From Corynebacterium sp. MSK297 (GTDB taxonomy: Bacteria > Actinomycetota > Actinomycetes > Mycobacteriales > Mycobacteriaceae), in the NCBI RefSeq assembly GCF_030232885.1, contig NZ_JASPGD010000004.1, positions 62,001-126,000 of the forward strand: 64,000 nt of DNA, given 5' to 3'. The notes beneath the pieces were generated by a model. The model was not told where the DNA came from. It was given only the letters and a program-made list of their open reading frames with translations, and did no database searches. The position numbers and the translations under genes were made by a program. This document shows positions 8,318-16,980 of the stretch, one piece after another. The first letter of the stretch is position 1. Each line of letters starts with the position of its first letter.

Positions 8318-8937
8318 GTTTTCTCCTGGAATCGCACGGTATCACCGGGTTGTAGCAGAGCTGGCTGGTCGCGGTCTAAATCCCACATGCGCTCTTCGGT
8401 GGAACCGATTAACTGCCAGCCACCGGGTGAACTTTGTGGGTATATGGCGGAAAAGCCTCCGGCCAGCCCTACAGAGCCAGCCGGAATGGAGGTTCGCGGT
8501 TGGCTGCGGCGAGAGATTTCGGCAAACACCTGGGCATGTGGGCTTTCTGGGGCCGGGCGCAAGTATAAAAATCCTGGTGCGAACCCGGCGAAGGCGGCTG
8601 TCCAGGTGGTTTCGGTGTGCGCTGTGATGAGCTGTGCTGGGGTGAGGCCCAGTTCGTCGGCAAGTTCGTCTAAGTCCGCGCCGTCGTAGGTGACCTCGAT
8701 GGTGTGTGCAGCGCCAGTTTCGCTTGTCGACGCCGCGCTATCGAGCTCGGGCAACGTGATTTCCTTGGGGTCGCGGTCGAAGGCGACGAGCAGGGTGTGT
8801 GCTGCAGGAATCACATCCACGATCGCTTCGAGGTTGTCGCGTTCGAGTTGTGTCTGGTAGGCGAGAACCTGGGCGAGGGGATCATCGTGGTCGCTGAAAT
8901 CGATCAACAAACCGCGGTCGCCATAGGGGATTAGCAT
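8311..8937 (-). CDS. pxpB: 5-oxoprolinase subunit B
   Basis: 208 aa. The start at 8937 is chosen because it directly overlaps the pxpA stop (ATGCTAA), is preceded by GGAGGG, and begins the family sequence MLIPYGDRGLLIDF. Conserved segments include FAGFAPGFLYLRPAP and the SIPAGSVGLAGGFSAIYPQSSPGGWQLIGST block of the KipI/PxpB family. It forms the 5-oxoprolinase complex with PxpC and PxpA. Overlaps at both ends indicate tight translational coupling. Confidence 0.92.
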   Translation of the reverse strand: MLIPYGDRGLLIDFSDHDDPLAQVLAYQTQLERDNLEAIVDVIPAAHTLLVAFDRDPKEITLPELDSAASTSETGAAHTIEVTYDGADLDELADELGLTPAQLITAHTETTWTAAFAGFAPGFLYLRPAPESPHAQVFAEISRRSQPRTSIPAGSVGLAGGFSAIYPQSSPGGWQLIGSTEERMWDLDRDQPALLQPGDTVRFQEKTC

Positions 8938-9704
8938 ATTGTGATTCCCTCCTTCTTCAGCGCTGCGATGATAGCTTCGACGATTTCCAGTGCTTTGGCA
9001 TTGTCGCCATGGACGCAAATGGATTGGCCCACAACCTGGACTGGGTTGCCGTTGACAGACTGGAAAGACTGCCCAGTGGCAATCGCCAGGGCTTGGTTGA
9101 CGACGGTGTCGACGTCGTCATGCACTGCACCCGGTTGTTTCCTGGGAACCAGCCGACCTTCGTCGGTGTAGGCGCGGTCGGCGAAGGTTTCTTCGATGAC
9201 CTCGAGCCCGGCCGCGCGAGCTTCACCGACGACGGGGGTGCCGGACATGGCCATGAGTTTGAGCTGTGGGTCGACGGCCAATATTCCGCCGATGACAGCC
9301 TCTGCCTGGTAGCTATCGGTGGCCATGCGGTTATAGAGCGCCCCGTGTGGTTTGACGTAGCTGACTTCCGCGCCGACGACGGCGGCTGCAGCTTTGATAG
9401 CGCCAAGTTGGTAAATGGTTTCTGCTAGTAGCTCTTCGGCGTTGTAATCGATGAAACGACGGCCGAAGCCGGGTAGATCCCGGTAGCCGATGTGTGCGCC
9501 GATGCGGACGTCACGCTCGTGGGCGGCTTTGACGGTATCGAGTAATACCTTGGGGTCACCGGCGTGGAAACCGCAGGCGATATTGGCGGAGCTGACCAGG
9601 TCCAGTACGGCATTGTCGTTGCCCATGGTCCAGTTGCCGAAGCTTTCGCCGAGGTCGCTGTTGAGGTCGATGTGCAGTCCGGTGGTGTTGGATGCATGAG
9701 CCAT
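8931..9704 (-). CDS. pxpA: 5-oxoprolinase subunit A (LamB/YcsF family)
   Basis: 257 aa. The ATG at 9704 is preferred: AGGAG lies 9 bp upstream, whereas for the ATG at 9713 the AGGAG touches the start codon. The family signature IDLNSDLGESFGNW is at the N-terminus, followed by SANIACGFHAGDP, GAHIGYRDLPGFGRR and YVKPHGALYNRM. PxpA is the subunit thought to open the pyroglutamate ring. First enzyme gene of the operon, 95 bp downstream of the Nramp-like transporter gene. Confidence 0.93.
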   Translation of the reverse strand: MAHASNTTGLHIDLNSDLGESFGNWTMGNDNAVLDLVSSANIACGFHAGDPKVLLDTVKAAHERDVRIGAHIGYRDLPGFGRRFIDYNAEELLAETIYQLGAIKAAAAVVGAEVSYVKPHGALYNRMATDSYQAEAVIGGILAVDPQLKLMAMSGTPVVGEARAAGLEVIEETFADRAYTDEGRLVPRKQPGAVHDDVDTVVNQALAIATGQSFQSVNGNPVQVVGQSICVHGDNAKALEIVEAIIAALKKEGITIC

Positions 9705-9799
9705 CGTTGTCATCTCCTGACAGTGTGTTTCTGTTTGGGTGTGCTGCTTTGGGGTGTTGTTGCGGCCGTTGCCTGTGGGGATCAGTGATTGGCGGGTGC

Positions 9800-11104
9800 T
9801 TAGAACACGAAGTCCCAGACGCCGCCGAATGAGCGAATGGCAAGGAACCAGGCGATAACCACGCCGATCATGCCCAGTCCGATCAGCCAACGTGGGTAGT
9901 TGTATCCGAACAGCAGATCTTTTTGGCGGAACACAGCGACATAGATGATCATCGTGAAGCCAACCGGAAGCACTAGGCCGTTGAACGCGCCGGCGAATAC
10001 TAGCAGCGCAGCAGGGGCAGAACCAACGAAAGCGAAGGTGGTACCTGATGCCACGATGAAGACGATAGTGACGATGTTCTGTGCTTTACGCAGGTGGTCT
10101 TTCTTCGGGATGATAAACGTCGCCGAGGTATACGACGCGCCGATGACTGAGGACAAAGCCGCGGCGAAGAGCACGGCGCCGAATGCCCGCATTCCGAAAT
10201 CACCCGCGGCGGCCTGGAAGGCCTCTGCTGCTGGGTTGTCGTCGATATTCAACGCGATGCCACCTGCGACTACGCCCAGGATGGCCAGGAAAAGCACGAA
10301 TCGCATGACGCCGGTAAGCACAATGGCGGTCACCGATGCGCGGGTGACAGCCTTGACATTTTCTGGACCGGTGGTGCCGGAATCAAGCATCCTATGTGCT
10401 CCGGCGTAGGTGATATACCCACCGACGGTTCCACCGACCAGGGTGGTGACTACGACCCAGTCGATGGTTTCTGGCCAGACAGTTTGGGTCAGTGCTTCGC
10501 CAACTGGTGGTTGGGAGACGAAGGCGACGTAGATAGTCAACGCAAACATGACGACGCCGAGAACCACCAGGATCTTGTCCAGGGCGGCACCCAGGCGTTG
10601 GATAGAGAAGATGATGATGGCCAGGCCTGCGGTGATCAAGCCGCCGATCTTGGCATCAATGCCCAGTAAAGCGTTTAACCCCAGCCCGCCACCGGCGATA
10701 TTGCCGATGTTAAACACGAAGCCGCCGATACCGATCAGTGCGGTAAGTAGGTAGCCAAGACCCGGGAATACGACGTTGCCGAGTTCTTGGGCGCGCAGGC
10801 CGGAAATGCCGATAACGCGCCAGACGTTCATCTGTACTGCGATGTCAATGATGATCGAGACCAGAATCGCGAACCCAAACGCGGCGGCGAGCTGGTTTGT
10901 AAACACGGCTGTTTGGGTCAGAAATCCCGGACCGATGGCAGAGGTAGCCATCAAAAAAATCGCACCCATCAGAATGCTGCGGGTGGATGCGGTCGCTGCT
11001 GCCTGTTTCAGGTTTGGCTGCGATGGGTTTGGCTGTGATGGGGTAGTAGCCGACTGAGAGCCGGAACCGGCTGCTGTGGTGCCGCCGTTGCTTGCTGGTG
11101 ACAT
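9800..11104 (-). CDS. Nramp-family membrane transporter lacking metal-site motifs (YcsG-type)
   Basis: 434 aa from the ATG at 11104, which has AAGGA 7 bp upstream; an earlier in-frame ATG at 11146 has no SD. A polar N-terminal tail of about 45 residues is followed by about 11 hydrophobic helices. The first helix reads ATSAIGPGFLTQTAVFTNQ: the GPG start is kept but the DPGN metal motif of true Nramp proteins is absent, and the MPH motif of helix 6 is replaced by AGAHRM. Its position directly upstream of pxpABC, as ycsG stands beside ycsF in Bacillus, suggests uptake of 5-oxoproline or a related organic acid rather than a metal (inference). Confidence 0.82.
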   Translation of the reverse strand: MSPASNGGTTAAGSGSQSATTPSQPNPSQPNLKQAAATASTRSILMGAIFLMATSAIGPGFLTQTAVFTNQLAAAFGFAILVSIIIDIAVQMNVWRVIGISGLRAQELGNVVFPGLGYLLTALIGIGGFVFNIGNIAGGGLGLNALLGIDAKIGGLITAGLAIIIFSIQRLGAALDKILVVLGVVMFALTIYVAFVSQPPVGEALTQTVWPETIDWVVVTTLVGGTVGGYITYAGAHRMLDSGTTGPENVKAVTRASVTAIVLTGVMRFVLFLAILGVVAGGIALNIDDNPAAEAFQAAAGDFGMRAFGAVLFAAALSSVIGASYTSATFIIPKKDHLRKAQNIVTIVFIVASGTTFAFVGSAPAALLVFAGAFNGLVLPVGFTMIIYVAVFRQKDLLFGYNYPRWLIGLGMIGVVIAWFLAIRSFGGVWDFVF

Positions 11105-11164
11105 GTCTGGATCCTTGCTCTTCGGAGGGGTGAATATGTGTGGCATAGATCAGCGTTGTTGATG

Positions 11165-11203
11165 ATTGTTGAACAACGATAGCATAACTGTGTGTTAACT
11201 CAC
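11165..11203. promoter_or_regulatory. Two inverted repeats, candidate GntR operators
   Basis: In the divergent gap between the transporter gene and the GntR gene are two palindromes: 11165-11180, whose core GTTGAACAAC is flanked by AT on both sides, and 11190-11203, GTG-T-GTTAAC-T-CAC. Both are AT-rich and of the size bound by FadR-subfamily dimers. Their position 60-100 bp before the pxpA operon start fits repression by the adjacent regulator. No experimental consensus was used. Confidence 0.45.
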
Positions 11204-11337
11204 GAAAATAGTATATGTGGCGTCGGAGCGTCGGTATACGCCCTTGTTCAGGGCCTCACCGAATGCTGGGTATGCCCGTACAGTAACTTGTTAGCACCAG
11301 TTTGCTAGCACCTGTAAAGTCGATAAAATTACTATGC

Positions 11338-11958
11338 ATGATCGCTGATTCTTTGGCGCGCGAGATTACTCAGCGCATCACGCGCGGGGATCTCCGCCCC
11401 GGCCAACGTTTGCCCGAAACCCGCCTTGCTCAACAACTGGATTGTTCCCGGAATTCCTTACGTGAGGCCTTTCGCTTTCTGGCTAATGACGGGCTTGTCG
11501 TACACATTCCCAACCGGGGAGTATTCGTACGCACCCTGACGGCCGAAGCAATCAGCGAGATATACACCTACCGCCGGATTGTCGAATGTGCTGCGGTTGC
11601 AGAATCTGATTTGGATGCCATTGACCTGTCCAGCCTGGACATGATTATTACCGAAGCGCGCCGGGCTGCCGAGCATGATGATTGGCATGTCGTCGGCAGC
11701 CTCAATGCACAAGTGCATCTGGAATTGGTAGCACTAGCAGGGGTACACCGGCTAGTGGAAGATATTCGCCCGGTGATTGCCCAAGCACGCATTGCTTTTT
11801 TGTCGCTGGCACAGCGCGATATTCATGAACCATTCATTTCCCGAAACGAGGAAATCATCGAATTACTACGCAAGAAACAGCGTGACGACGCCGTCGTTGC
11901 GCTGCGCAACTTGCTGAATACCGCGCAGCAACACGTGCTGGAACGCCTGGAATCCTAG
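11338..11958 (+). CDS. GntR family transcriptional regulator (FadR/FCD subfamily)
   Basis: 206 aa counted from the ATG at 11338; a TTG-started frame 36 bp longer exists but the winged helix begins right after this ATG. N-terminal winged HTH (QRLPETRLAQQLDCSRNSLREAFRFLANDGLV, GVFVRTL) and a C-terminal all-helical FCD ligand domain (about residues 80-200, with Asp/His residues typical of metal-carboxylate binding). Divergent from the Nramp-like-pxpABC operon, so it is the likely local regulator, possibly sensing 5-oxoproline or glutamate (inference). Confidence 0.88.
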   Translation: MIADSLAREITQRITRGDLRPGQRLPETRLAQQLDCSRNSLREAFRFLANDGLVVHIPNRGVFVRTLTAEAISEIYTYRRIVECAAVAESDLDAIDLSSLDMIITEARRAAEHDDWHVVGSLNAQVHLELVALAGVHRLVEDIRPVIAQARIAFLSLAQRDIHEPFISRNEEIIELLRKKQRDDAVVALRNLLNTAQQHVLERLES

Positions 11959-11977
11959 ATGCCGTTACACTAGATGC

Positions 11978-13132
11978 ATGATGTTCCGACGCTATCGCCA
12001 AAACCGCCTGTTGCGGCAGCCGGACCCGTCGTTTCCTAGCTTGAACCGGAAAGATGCCGACCAGTTGCGCTCGTCGCTGCGTCGTCAGTTGGCAGCTGAG
12101 GGCGCGTCAATTCGTTTCGACGGCATGGCAGCGACCATTGAACACCCGCGAAGGGGGCGGATGTCGGTGCGCCTGGATGATTTGGTGCGCCAAGTTGCAA
12201 GCTCGCAACACCCAAAAGCAATCCCGAATTTGGCGGCATCGTTTATGACTGGATTAGACGACGGTACCTACATGGAACAGCTGGATACCGCGTCGTTGTA
12301 TTCGCGGTTGCGCCTGCGTTTGGTCTCGACGCGGGATTTGAGCGCAGAAGAACACAAGATCATTGACGCTGCCACGCTGTTTGATTTCACCAACGACACC
12401 TCTGCAACGATTGCGCTGGATACCGCATCTTCCATTCAGACGATTGCGTTAGAAAAGTTGGCTGAGATCGATGATGTCGATGCACTGGAGCGTGCCGCAC
12501 GGACGAACCTGCGCGAGGAATTACGCAATAGTGACATTGACGTGCAGTTTCACAACGGGCCCGTGGAATCGCCTGGTGCATCGGCATGGACGTTTGAATC
12601 GAGTTCGCATTATCTTGGCTCGGCGCCGTTGTTGCTCGAAGAATTTATCGATATGTGGGCCCCAGAGATCGATACCACCAATGGTCTATTGTTTTCTATG
12701 CCAACCCGGCACCTGTTGCTGGTCCGTTCGGTGACCGAGGGCACGGATTTGCTGGAAGGTATTTCACGTATGGCGCCGGTGGCCGCCCAAATTGCGGATA
12801 GTGCAGAATCCACGGTGTCACCATTGGTGCATGTCTACGACGACGGGGAAATCACCACGATTTCCAATTGGACTCCCGGTAGCCAGCAAATTGAGATCGC
12901 GCCCAATACACACATTATGAACCAACTGATTAAAGGCGGTTTTGACCCACAGGCGGCGATTGAATCAGGTGGTGGCGTATGGGAATCTGGTGATTTGCCA
13001 CCATTGCCAGATGATTTTGAGCTGCCGGATACCCCGGCCGATATTGATGACGTCGATGGCGATGACAATGGCGAACCTGGGTTCGGCGATGATCGTGGCT
13101 TCGGCAATGACCACCCGCGTTGGGATACCTAA
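11978..13132 (+). CDS. Hypothetical protein, paralog A of a tandem pair
   Basis: 384 aa, ATG 6 bp after a TACACT -10-like element (11966-11971), so probably leaderless. I do not recognise a characterised family; the layout loosely recalls DUF1444/YtpQ proteins. No signal peptide or membrane helix; the last about 50 residues are acidic and Gly/Asp-rich. The segment from about residue 150 to 320 is clearly homologous to the next gene (LLFSMPTRHLLLVRSVTEG against ILFAVPQPDMALFRPVTYG, SPLVHVYDDGEITTIS against SPRLHVSVEEEVHTIS). Likely cytosolic. Function unknown. Confidence 0.7.
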   Translation: MMFRRYRQNRLLRQPDPSFPSLNRKDADQLRSSLRRQLAAEGASIRFDGMAATIEHPRRGRMSVRLDDLVRQVASSQHPKAIPNLAASFMTGLDDGTYMEQLDTASLYSRLRLRLVSTRDLSAEEHKIIDAATLFDFTNDTSATIALDTASSIQTIALEKLAEIDDVDALERAARTNLREELRNSDIDVQFHNGPVESPGASAWTFESSSHYLGSAPLLLEEFIDMWAPEIDTTNGLLFSMPTRHLLLVRSVTEGTDLLEGISRMAPVAAQIADSAESTVSPLVHVYDDGEITTISNWTPGSQQIEIAPNTHIMNQLIKGGFDPQAAIESGGGVWESGDLPPLPDDFELPDTPADIDDVDGDDNGEPGFGDDRGFGNDHPRWDT

Positions 13133-13170
13133 TTGCCAGCATCAAAAATTGCTAGCATCCGCGAGGAAAT

Positions 13171-14094
13171 ATGTGGCCGAAAAGGTTAAACCCGAAGCCG
13201 AAATTTACTTCCGCCCGCGGTAGAAAGCACTGGGGATTGCCCGCTGGGCAAGCAAAAGACCTGGAAGCAGAGCTAGAGACGACTCTCGGTGTTGCCGGAA
13301 TTGGGATGCAGACTACAGGCCGCAAGATTCATCTGCGGTGGCGGGAAGGCCATGAAACGAGCAGGGATTTAGCGCCCTTGCTAGAAAAGATATCGGCCGG
13401 TGCGCCTGTGCAGTCAACCGTGGATGTCTTTGTCTCGAATATCATTCGCACCGAGACTGACACGGTGGCGCGTGGGCTGAGTCTCTCTGAACTTTATCGC
13501 GGGGCGTATTTGCACCTGGATGCCAAGCGTGGTGGAGAATGGGGAAGTTTTAGCTTCGACCTGGCTCGGTATCTGGTGGTTGGTAATGCTGGTAGCTATC
13601 TCCGATTGCCAGCACACGTCGTACGTGACATTGATGACGATATTCCCACGATTTTGGGTATTGCTCGCCGGAATCTTTTCCAGGCTTTAGATAATGCCGA
13701 GGTAGACGTACAACGTCGGCGTAGTGGGCCTGGTGGGGAATTTGCCTATGTGCTGCGTTGCTCGAGCCCGCACTGGTCGTCTGCTCCGATATTTTTGGAT
13801 TGGTGTGTGCAGCGTTTTATCCCTGGTGAAGATTTCAGTGCGGGGATTCTATTTGCTGTCCCACAGCCAGATATGGCGTTGTTTCGCCCGGTGACCTATG
13901 GCGATGATCTGGCAGAGGGGATGGCCACGATGGCAGGCGCGGCGTTGACACTTTTCGCTTCTGATAAGCGGGGCATTTCACCGCGCCTGCACGTCAGCGT
14001 TGAAGAAGAGGTTCATACGATCTCTGATGTGACAGATAACAGTTATCTGCTGTACCCAACGGATTACCTAGCATCCCGAATTAAGGGGACCTAG
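13171..14094 (+). CDS. Hypothetical protein, paralog B of a tandem pair
   Basis: 307 aa, ATG with GAGGAAAT upstream, 38 bp after paralog A. It begins with a basic stretch (WPKRLNPKPKF). Its middle and C-terminal thirds align with paralog A, including SSPHWSSAPIFLDW against SSHYLGSAPLLLEEF and the FAVP/FRPVT block. No signal peptide or membrane helix. Only 33 bp separate its stop from the convergent type VII-like gene, so the four genes from 12 to 16.8 kb may form one accessory cluster. Function unknown. Confidence 0.68.
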   Translation: MWPKRLNPKPKFTSARGRKHWGLPAGQAKDLEAELETTLGVAGIGMQTTGRKIHLRWREGHETSRDLAPLLEKISAGAPVQSTVDVFVSNIIRTETDTVARGLSLSELYRGAYLHLDAKRGGEWGSFSFDLARYLVVGNAGSYLRLPAHVVRDIDDDIPTILGIARRNLFQALDNAEVDVQRRRSGPGGEFAYVLRCSSPHWSSAPIFLDWCVQRFIPGEDFSAGILFAVPQPDMALFRPVTYGDDLAEGMATMAGAALTLFASDKRGISPRLHVSVEEEVHTISDVTDNSYLLYPTDYLASRIKGT

Positions 14095-14127
14095 GTGTGA
14101 GTGAACCGGTGTGCACATGTCTGCAGG

Positions 14128-16113
14128 TTAGTCGCGTACCCAAGCACCGATGACACCGGGTATTACCGGACGACGTTCACCGAGCAATGCTTTTTGGTTG
14201 CCTTCTCGTTCGACCGCAGTGGTGACAGCTTTGGCTCGGCCTTGTGCGGAGTTTTTCGCGGCACCGGATTGCGGTTGCCCAGCACCACCCATCATCGGCG
14301 TCATTCCACGCCCCATGTGCCCGGAGTTAGAGCGCGGGGAATTCCCTGACTGGGAATTACCATTGCCGGAAGCAGAATTTCCGTGTGGGTTATGCCCGCC
14401 GTGGTTGCCGGATCCGTTGCCGGAGCCACCGTGGTTTCCGGCTCCATTATGGGATCCATGAGAACCGCTGTTCGCGCCTGGTCCGGCGTGTCCGTTGTGG
14501 GCTCCTGGTGTGCCGGATGTTCCGGGATGTGCGGCTCCACCGGATCCTCCGGTTCCGCCAGCATAAGGAACAGCTCCGCCCGAGCCGATGGGTCGGGCAC
14601 TGAAAGATCCACCGTGGTTGGTTCCGATAGCGCCGGTTTGAGGTAGCCCTGGTGTGTTTATACCGCGAGAGACACCTAGTGGCGTACCAGAATGCCCGCC
14701 GCCACGACTTAAACCGTTGCCGGTGGTGCCATTTCCGATACCCTGTATCCTTTGTCCGCTGAGGCTTGTGTTTGGCGCACCACCGACAGTGGATGGGGTG
14801 TGTCCAGCAGCTCCCGTAGTAATTGGGGCAGAAGCGTTTCCGGTACCTAAAACACGAGATGCACCAGCATTCGGGGAATTGTTCGCTGGCATTGTGCTTG
14901 GTGCACCGTCAAAACGATTGAGTCCTGGTGAAGCTGCGGGGCCGTGTACAGGAGAAGGTACTCCTGCGTGCTGGGCATTTACTGGATTCGTGGCTGCTGC
15001 GTGGGAACCAAAACCTGGTGCAGGTCCGTTGGCTACCGCAGGATTGGCAGTGGCAGCAGCATTGGTGGGGAGATTGGACTCGCCAACGTTGGAAAGCTGA
15101 GCTGCACCGTCATCTGCTGCGGCAAATGTTGCCTGGTTTGGTCCGTAATCCGCCACAACTTGCTGGACTTCACTGGGAAGTTGTACTGCATTGCGCGCTT
15201 GTTCTGCATTAGAACCTGCAACTTCTGGTGCGATCGCTTCGTTTCCACCGCCGCTTGCTTCGAGGTGTGGAATGCTGAGACCAAGCAAACGGGGGACTGC
15301 TGGCTGTAGAGCCGCGCTGAATTGCGCAGGGAATAGGTTTAAATATGCTTCTTCGATCGCTTTACCATGTTCCGATGCTTGTTTCAGATTGACCGTGGCT
15401 TGCACAATTGTGGTGGTTTTTCGCGTGGTCTCAATGGCATGGGCCAGGTTGTCGATGGTTCCCTTCATGATGTGGGAGTTGGCGTTGAGAATGCGACCAG
15501 TTTCTGCGAAGCCGCGGAGTTTTTCTGCGCCGGCAGAAATGGATTCTCCATAGTTGTTGGCCTCGAGTTCTGCGGCTACGTCTTCTAGCCCATCAGAAAT
15601 TTCGGCAGCAGTATCACCAAGTTTTTGCCAGAGGCCGGCGTCATGATGCGCAGCAGAATCAACTGTAGACGAGAAATAGCTGGCCAGCAGGTTGATATCT
15701 GGTACGCGACCGATAACTGGACTATTGATTCCCACAGGCGCAGTTTTGGCGGATGGCTCAGCTGCAGTGAAGAAGTTGATATGTCCGCCGGGCCGACCGG
15801 AGTACATGTGGGTTAAGCTACTTGAAAGAAATTCGTCTTGCTCATTGACAGCATCTGCCAAATTGTGCAGATTGTTAGCGGCCCAAGCAATCTTTTGCTC
15901 TAGTGCGTTGAATTCGTCCACGGCCGAACCTGGGTTGCCCGCAAGTGTCCTTCCGTGTTCTGCGGCGAGGAATCCGAGGCCCGGGATCTGTGAAAAGGCT
16001 GCTGAGAGTCGTGCACGGGCGCTCTCTAAACCTGCGTAGTTCGCAGTTTTAGCTAGAAGCAATAATTTTCTTTGGATTGCCCAAAGAGATTCGGTTGAAA
16101 TGTTTAGTTGCAT
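14128..16113 (-). CDS. Type VII secretion-like helical protein with long Gly/Asn/His/Ser-rich tail
   Basis: 661 aa; ATG with GAGGGGG 7 bp upstream. Residues about 1-270 are predicted all-helical (ISTESLWAIQRKLLLLAKTANYAG, EFNALEQKIAWAANNLHNLADAVNEQDEFL), like the N-terminal WXG100/PPE-like modules of ESX substrates, though no clear WXG is present. Residues about 330-620 are low complexity, rich in Gly, Asn, Ser, His and Pro. The protein ends KALLGERRPVIPGVIGAWVRD-like, a tail seen on actinobacterial WXG/PPE-type proteins. No Sec signal. It follows a DUF3558-like lipoprotein gene by 21 bp. Export by an ESX-like system is an inference; no ESX core gene is in the window. Confidence 0.7.
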   Translation of the reverse strand: MQLNISTESLWAIQRKLLLLAKTANYAGLESARARLSAAFSQIPGLGFLAAEHGRTLAGNPGSAVDEFNALEQKIAWAANNLHNLADAVNEQDEFLSSSLTHMYSGRPGGHINFFTAAEPSAKTAPVGINSPVIGRVPDINLLASYFSSTVDSAAHHDAGLWQKLGDTAAEISDGLEDVAAELEANNYGESISAGAEKLRGFAETGRILNANSHIMKGTIDNLAHAIETTRKTTTIVQATVNLKQASEHGKAIEEAYLNLFPAQFSAALQPAVPRLLGLSIPHLEASGGGNEAIAPEVAGSNAEQARNAVQLPSEVQQVVADYGPNQATFAAADDGAAQLSNVGESNLPTNAAATANPAVANGPAPGFGSHAAATNPVNAQHAGVPSPVHGPAASPGLNRFDGAPSTMPANNSPNAGASRVLGTGNASAPITTGAAGHTPSTVGGAPNTSLSGQRIQGIGNGTTGNGLSRGGGHSGTPLGVSRGINTPGLPQTGAIGTNHGGSFSARPIGSGGAVPYAGGTGGSGGAAHPGTSGTPGAHNGHAGPGANSGSHGSHNGAGNHGGSGNGSGNHGGHNPHGNSASGNGNSQSGNSPRSNSGHMGRGMTPMMGGAGQPQSGAAKNSAQGRAKAVTTAVEREGNQKALLGERRPVIPGVIGAWVRD

Positions 16114-16134
16114 TATTTACCCCCTCAGTCTTGG

Positions 16135-16794
16135 TTATTTCAATATCATTTTTTCTAAACTGTTTAAGGCTAGTTCACAGCTTTCTTCCATTGAAAGGCC
16201 TCTACGTTTCCCATCACTGCCGATGTTTATTCGTCCATCGACTGTTTCAAGCCCCACGGTGCATTCATCGGTCTGAATTAATTCGCGGAAATGAACGCCG
16301 GGAATTTGAGATTCGAGAGGCATGTTTAGCAGTTCTCCGCTTTGCTCTAGCTCAGCCAGCGAATAGTCATCGACTGTGAGTGTTAAGTGCCCTTTGCTAC
16401 CTGTAGGCAAAGATTCAATTAGATCCTCGGACAAACCGAAATGACACGTTATATGAGTGCCATAGTTTTTGGTTTCAGAAAGTTCCGGGTGAAAATGCAG
16501 TCCGGCTTTCTCCCACACCTCATCCGGTGCTTCGTCGCAGAGGTTGAATAATTCGAAGCCTGGGGCATGTCGGTCGGTGGGACCGCGCTCTGGTACCCAG
16601 TCAGCGAACTCAACGATGCGGTCTGGATGGTTCTGAGTAGGAGTTTCTCGTGCCGTAGACCCAGTATCTGTGGTCCTATCTGAAGCATGGCTTAGTCCAT
16701 CTTGTGCTTCGGTGGAAGCACCATGTGGGCTGCACCCGACAATCAGGACTCCTGTTAGCACCGTCGTTGCTAAGCCTATTCGGTTCCAACTCAT
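16135..16794 (-). CDS. DUF3558-like lipoprotein
   Basis: 219 aa, ATG with a GGGGG run 6 bp upstream. Signal peptide followed by lipobox LIVGC at about residue 21, then a Ser/Thr-rich spacer and a globular domain starting near FELFNLCDEAPDEVW, with C-terminal MEESCELALNSLEKMIL. This spacing of FxxCxxxxxE and a late paired Cys is typical of DUF3558 lipoproteins, common in Mycobacteriales beside secreted proteins. Anchored outside the membrane. Co-transcribed with the type VII-like gene (21 bp gap). Confidence 0.68.
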   Translation of the reverse strand: MSWNRIGLATTVLTGVLIVGCSPHGASTEAQDGLSHASDRTTDTGSTARETPTQNHPDRIVEFADWVPERGPTDRHAPGFELFNLCDEAPDEVWEKAGLHFHPELSETKNYGTHITCHFGLSEDLIESLPTGSKGHLTLTVDDYSLAELEQSGELLNMPLESQIPGVHFRELIQTDECTVGLETVDGRINIGSDGKRRGLSMEESCELALNSLEKMILK

Positions 16795-16941
16795 CGAATT
16801 CCCCCTTTTCTTTCACAACTGCGTGGCCCTGGTTATTAGCGGAGTAGCGGTCTCACATTGTGGTTAGACTTTGTGGTTTGGCTCAGGGTTCCCAAGAAAA
16901 GAAAATATTTCAATTGCCGCGGAAGCCCGGGTATATGCGAA

Positions 16942-16980
16942 AGCGCCCCAGACCAACACTGTGGTGAGATCTGGGGCGCT
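16942..16980. terminator. 11-bp perfect hairpin, possible terminator of a minus-strand RNA
   Basis: AGCGCCCCAGA (16942-16952) pairs perfectly with TCTGGGGCGCT (16970-16980) around a 17-base loop. On the minus strand the stem is followed by TTTCGC, a weak T-tract; on the plus strand there is none. It sits at one end of the structured non-coding block described next. Confidence 0.4.
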
